From assembly GCA_009779455.1 (NCBI GenBank), contig WREG01000103.1:1-7021 (forward strand): a stretch of DNA of 7,021 nt, in the 5' to 3' direction. Positions 4,687 to 7,021 of the stretch are shown here, piece by piece (positions within the stretch are counted from its first letter, which is position 1; each line of letters starts with the position of its first letter). The position numbers were made by a program, and so were the translations under genes. Below the pieces are notes generated by a model. The model was not told the origin of the DNA and made no database searches. It worked only from the letters and a program-made list of their open reading frames with translations. Source of the DNA: Oscillospiraceae bacterium. GTDB taxonomy: Bacteria; Bacillota; Clostridia; Oscillospirales; Acutalibacteraceae.

Positions 4687-7021
4687 ATGCCACAAACAAA
4701 AAATACAAAGAAAACCCCCGCAAAAACAACAAAAACGACTAAAAAAACGGAAGAACCCCCTAAAAAAACGAAAAAACAGGCGGAAGCCGACCCTCCGGAG
4801 GTTGAAAACACTAAAACCTTCGGCAAGCGCCAGTTTTTCGAGCTGTCGCTTTTCGCCGCGTCGCTGTTCCTGTTCGCGCTGGCGTTCATCCACGGCAGCG
4901 GGGACAGCCCTTGGGACAAGCTCCGGGCTGTCTGGTTCGGCCTGTTCGGGTTTACGGCGTTTCTGACGCCCGCTTTGCTTATGGTGTTTGCCGTCGCAAT
5001 GAGCAGGGAGAGAATTTCGGGCAAAATAATCCTGCGCCTTATAAACTGCGCCGTTCTGATCGTTCTAATCGGCTCTTTTATCCATATAATGGTAAGCGAG
5101 CCGCCCATTGACTACCTGAACGGCATAAAGGACGTGCTGTACGCCGGGAAAGCCGCAGGCGGGGGCGCGTTCGGCGCGGCTTTGGGCGGGGCGCTCCTGC
5201 TCATAGGCAAAACCAAAGCCCCTGCGATGATCATAACGCTTATACTCATGTTTTTGTCTGCCGCGCTGCTGACGGGCGCTACGCTTGTAAAAATTTTCGA
5301 CACTGCCGAAAAGCCGGTCAAAAAAATAAAGGACAAAACGGGCGAAATAAAGACGCGGAAAGCGGAAAAAAGGGATCTGGCGGAAGCCCGCGAGCTTAAA
5401 AAGAAGGCCGATGCCTTTAACATACCCTTGGGACCCGGTGCGACAACCGACGCGCCATTAGAAGACTACATAAAAGTGGACGGAAGCCGACGCCCCACAA
5501 TATCGGATATATTGCCGAAAACCGTGCCGGACACGGATATGGAAGTCGTGGACATCAGCGAAAGTGAAAAAACCGAATTTGACGAAATTTTCAAAAGGCA
5601 GTCCAAAAAAAAGAAGGGCAAGCCCGATGGTGCTGAACCTGAAATTGTCAAGACAGAATATCAATCGGAAAAACCCGAAAAAGAAGATAAAAAGAAGCCG
5701 CCCGAAGGCGATTTTAAAACCGATAATATCGGGGGTTCGGTGTTCGGCTACAGGCTGCCGCCCCTTGACTGCCTTAACGCGCCGCTGCTCACGACCCAGT
5801 TCACCCAGTCCCGCGACGAGCTTGTGACCAACGGGGAAAAGCTTATATCCGCGCTGAAAAGCTTCAATGTGGAGGCGGCCATATCCGAGATAGTGCCGGG
5901 CCCCGCCGTGACGCGCTACGAGCTGACCCCCGCGCCGGGCGTAAAAATAAGCAAGTTCACCAGCCTTTCCGACGACCTCGCCCTGCACCTCGCCGCCCCG
6001 GCGGGGGTCAGGATAGAGGCACCCATCCCCGACAAGGCCGCCATAGCCGTGGAAATACCGAACAGGCGGCGGGCGACGGTCACATTCCGCGAAATGGTCG
6101 AGAATTCGATTTTCAAAAAGTCCGAAAACAAGCTTTTGGTCGCGGTGGGCAAGGATATAACGGGCGCGCCCGTATACTGCAACATCCAGGCGATGCCGCA
6201 TCTGCTCATAGCGGGCGCGACGGGCATGGGCAAATCCGTGTGCCTTAACTCTATAATCACGAGCATATTGTTCAGCGCAAGGCCCGACGAGGTGAAAATG
6301 ATACTGATAGATCCGAAGCAGGTTGAGTTTACCCCTTTTATAGGCATACCCCATCTGCTCGTGCCGGTGGTTACGGACGCGAAAAAGGCGGCGGGGGCTT
6401 TGGGCTGGGCTGTCAAGGAGATGGAGGACAGGTACAAGTCCCTCAATACCGCGGGCGTAAGGAATATTACGGATTATAATAAAAAATGCGAAAAGAGCCT
6501 CAAAATGGCCGAAAACGGCGAAAGTGAAGAAATACCCCTTGAAAAAATGCATTTTATAGTGATCGTGATAGACGAATTTTCAGATTTGATGTCCGTGGCG
6601 TCACAGGAGGTGCAGGAGTCCATACAAAGGCTGGCGCAGAAGTCCCGCGCGGCGGGGATACACCTTGTCGTAGCGACCCAGAGGCCCTCCGTGGACGTTA
6701 TCACGGGCACGATAAAAGTCAACCTGCCAAGCCGCATGGCTCTGGCCGTGCAGTCGCAGGTCGATTCAAGGACGATTTTGGACACGGGCGGCGCGGAAAA
6801 GCTGCTGGGCAAAGGCGACATGCTTTACGCCCCCATCACGCTGTCGAAGCCGATAAGGGTGCAGGGCTGCTATATCTCCGACCCGGAGATCGAAAAAGTG
6901 GTCGAATTCGTAAAAGCGCAGGAAAGCACCGAATACAACAGCGAAGTCCTGGAGGAAATCGAGCGTCAGGCCGCGATGGAAAAGAAAAAAGGCCTACAGG
7001 ATATGGCGGACGCCTCCGGGA
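4687..7021 (+). CDS. ftsK: DNA translocase FtsK/SpoIIIE, 3' end outside the window
   Basis: The frame is open from 4687 to the last base, giving 778 residues; the gamma (sequence-reading winged-helix) domain must lie beyond the edge. AAGGAG (4676-4681) sets the start. Residues 1-48 are a Lys/Thr/Pro-rich tail typical of clostridial members. Membrane segments fall near 51-68, 82-104, 114-135, 159-174 and 180-200. A charged linker runs to about 350, then the alpha domain (355-470). The RecA-like motor follows, with Walker A GATGMGKS (510-517), DPKQVEFTPF, IPHLLVPVVTDAKKAA, Walker B IVIVIDEFSDLM (Asp629), and the hallmarks ATQRPSVDVITG, SQVDSRTIL and GAEKLLGKGDMLYAP. The protein is a hexameric septal pump that moves chromosomes away from the closing septum and, in sporulating relatives, into the forespore. 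It starts 22 bp after the PIN partner, with no promoter between. Confidence 0.97.
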   Translation, partial: MPQTKNTKKTPAKTTKTTKKTEEPPKKTKKQAEADPPEVENTKTFGKRQFFELSLFAASLFLFALAFIHGSGDSPWDKLRAVWFGLFGFTAFLTPALLMVFAVAMSRERISGKIILRLINCAVLIVLIGSFIHIMVSEPPIDYLNGIKDVLYAGKAAGGGAFGAALGGALLLIGKTKAPAMIITLILMFLSAALLTGATLVKIFDTAEKPVKKIKDKTGEIKTRKAEKRDLAEARELKKKADAFNIPLGPGATTDAPLEDYIKVDGSRRPTISDILPKTVPDTDMEVVDISESEKTEFDEIFKRQSKKKKGKPDGAEPEIVKTEYQSEKPEKEDKKKPPEGDFKTDNIGGSVFGYRLPPLDCLNAPLLTTQFTQSRDELVTNGEKLISALKSFNVEAAISEIVPGPAVTRYELTPAPGVKISKFTSLSDDLALHLAAPAGVRIEAPIPDKAAIAVEIPNRRRATVTFREMVENSIFKKSENKLLVAVGKDITGAPVYCNIQAMPHLLIAGATGMGKSVCLNSIITSILFSARPDEVKMILIDPKQVEFTPFIGIPHLLVPVVTDAKKAAGALGWAVKEMEDRYKSLNTAGVRNITDYNKKCEKSLKMAENGESEEIPLEKMHFIVIVIDEFSDLMSVASQEVQESIQRLAQKSRAAGIHLVVATQRPSVDVITGTIKVNLPSRMALAVQSQVDSRTILDTGGAEKLLGKGDMLYAPITLSKPIRVQGCYISDPEIEKVVEFVKAQESTEYNSEVLEEIERQAAMEKKKGLQDMADASG

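Noticed and set aside
5458..6552. A 364-codon open frame on the minus strand inside ftsK
   Set aside because: It lies opposite conserved FtsK motor sequence. Its product is rich in Arg, His, Phe and Gly with no recognisable domain, and it has no ribosome site, as expected for a shadow frame in GC-rich DNA.

Overview
The window looks like chromosomal DNA from a Gram-positive, Clostridia-type member of the Bacillota. The evidence is the combination of a long-form ribosome hibernation factor, a TepA-type ClpP relative, an FtsK/SpoIIIE translocase with a Lys/Thr-rich N-terminus, mostly strong Shine-Dalgarno sites, and sigma-A-like promoters with 17-bp spacers. The genus cannot be told from this sequence. 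Coding regions are mostly GC-rich with AT-rich spacers; one gene (3988-4431) is clearly AT-richer.

Layout. 1-519 is the 3' end of a UPF0210/DUF711 gene, closed by a hairpin terminator (590-617). A promoter (619-647) follows directly and drives an unrecognised helical protein (674-1228) that shows a threefold internal repeat. A bidirectional terminator (1245-1289) separates it from the convergent hpf gene (1306-1845, minus), which has its own promoter (1898-1926). From 2020 to the right edge everything reads on the plus strand: tepA-like protease (2077-2871), uppP (3056-3931), a PIN-domain gene (3988-4431) overlapping a small helical partner gene (4431-4664), and ftsK/spoIIIE (4687 to past the right edge). 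tepA and spoIIIE are close neighbours in Bacillus subtilis, so the uppP and PIN-pair block appears to lie inside an otherwise conserved neighbourhood.

Most unusual signal. Four 28-bp tracts, each exactly four 7-bp units, lie at the borders of tepA and uppP (1983-2010, 2831-2858, 3003-3030, 3932-3959). In a common phase the units resemble AATNNAR, and orientation alternates so that the arrays point outward from tepA and from uppP. The second tract forms the C-terminal codons of tepA and, with the third, makes an 18-bp perfect inverted repeat around 139 bp. This looks like a family of heptamer repeats, or the ends of small mobile cassettes.

How the genes fit together. UppP (lipid carrier recycling) and FtsK/SpoIIIE (chromosome translocation at the septum) are envelope and division functions; HPF silences ribosomes in stationary phase; the PIN pair is a candidate toxin-antitoxin module with toxin-first order. 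ftsK has no visible promoter of its own and starts 22 bp after the PIN partner gene, so it is probably co-transcribed with it. No noncoding stretch exceeds 300 bp; the largest are 1846-2076 and 2872-3055. No RNA genes, CRISPR array or transposase genes were seen.
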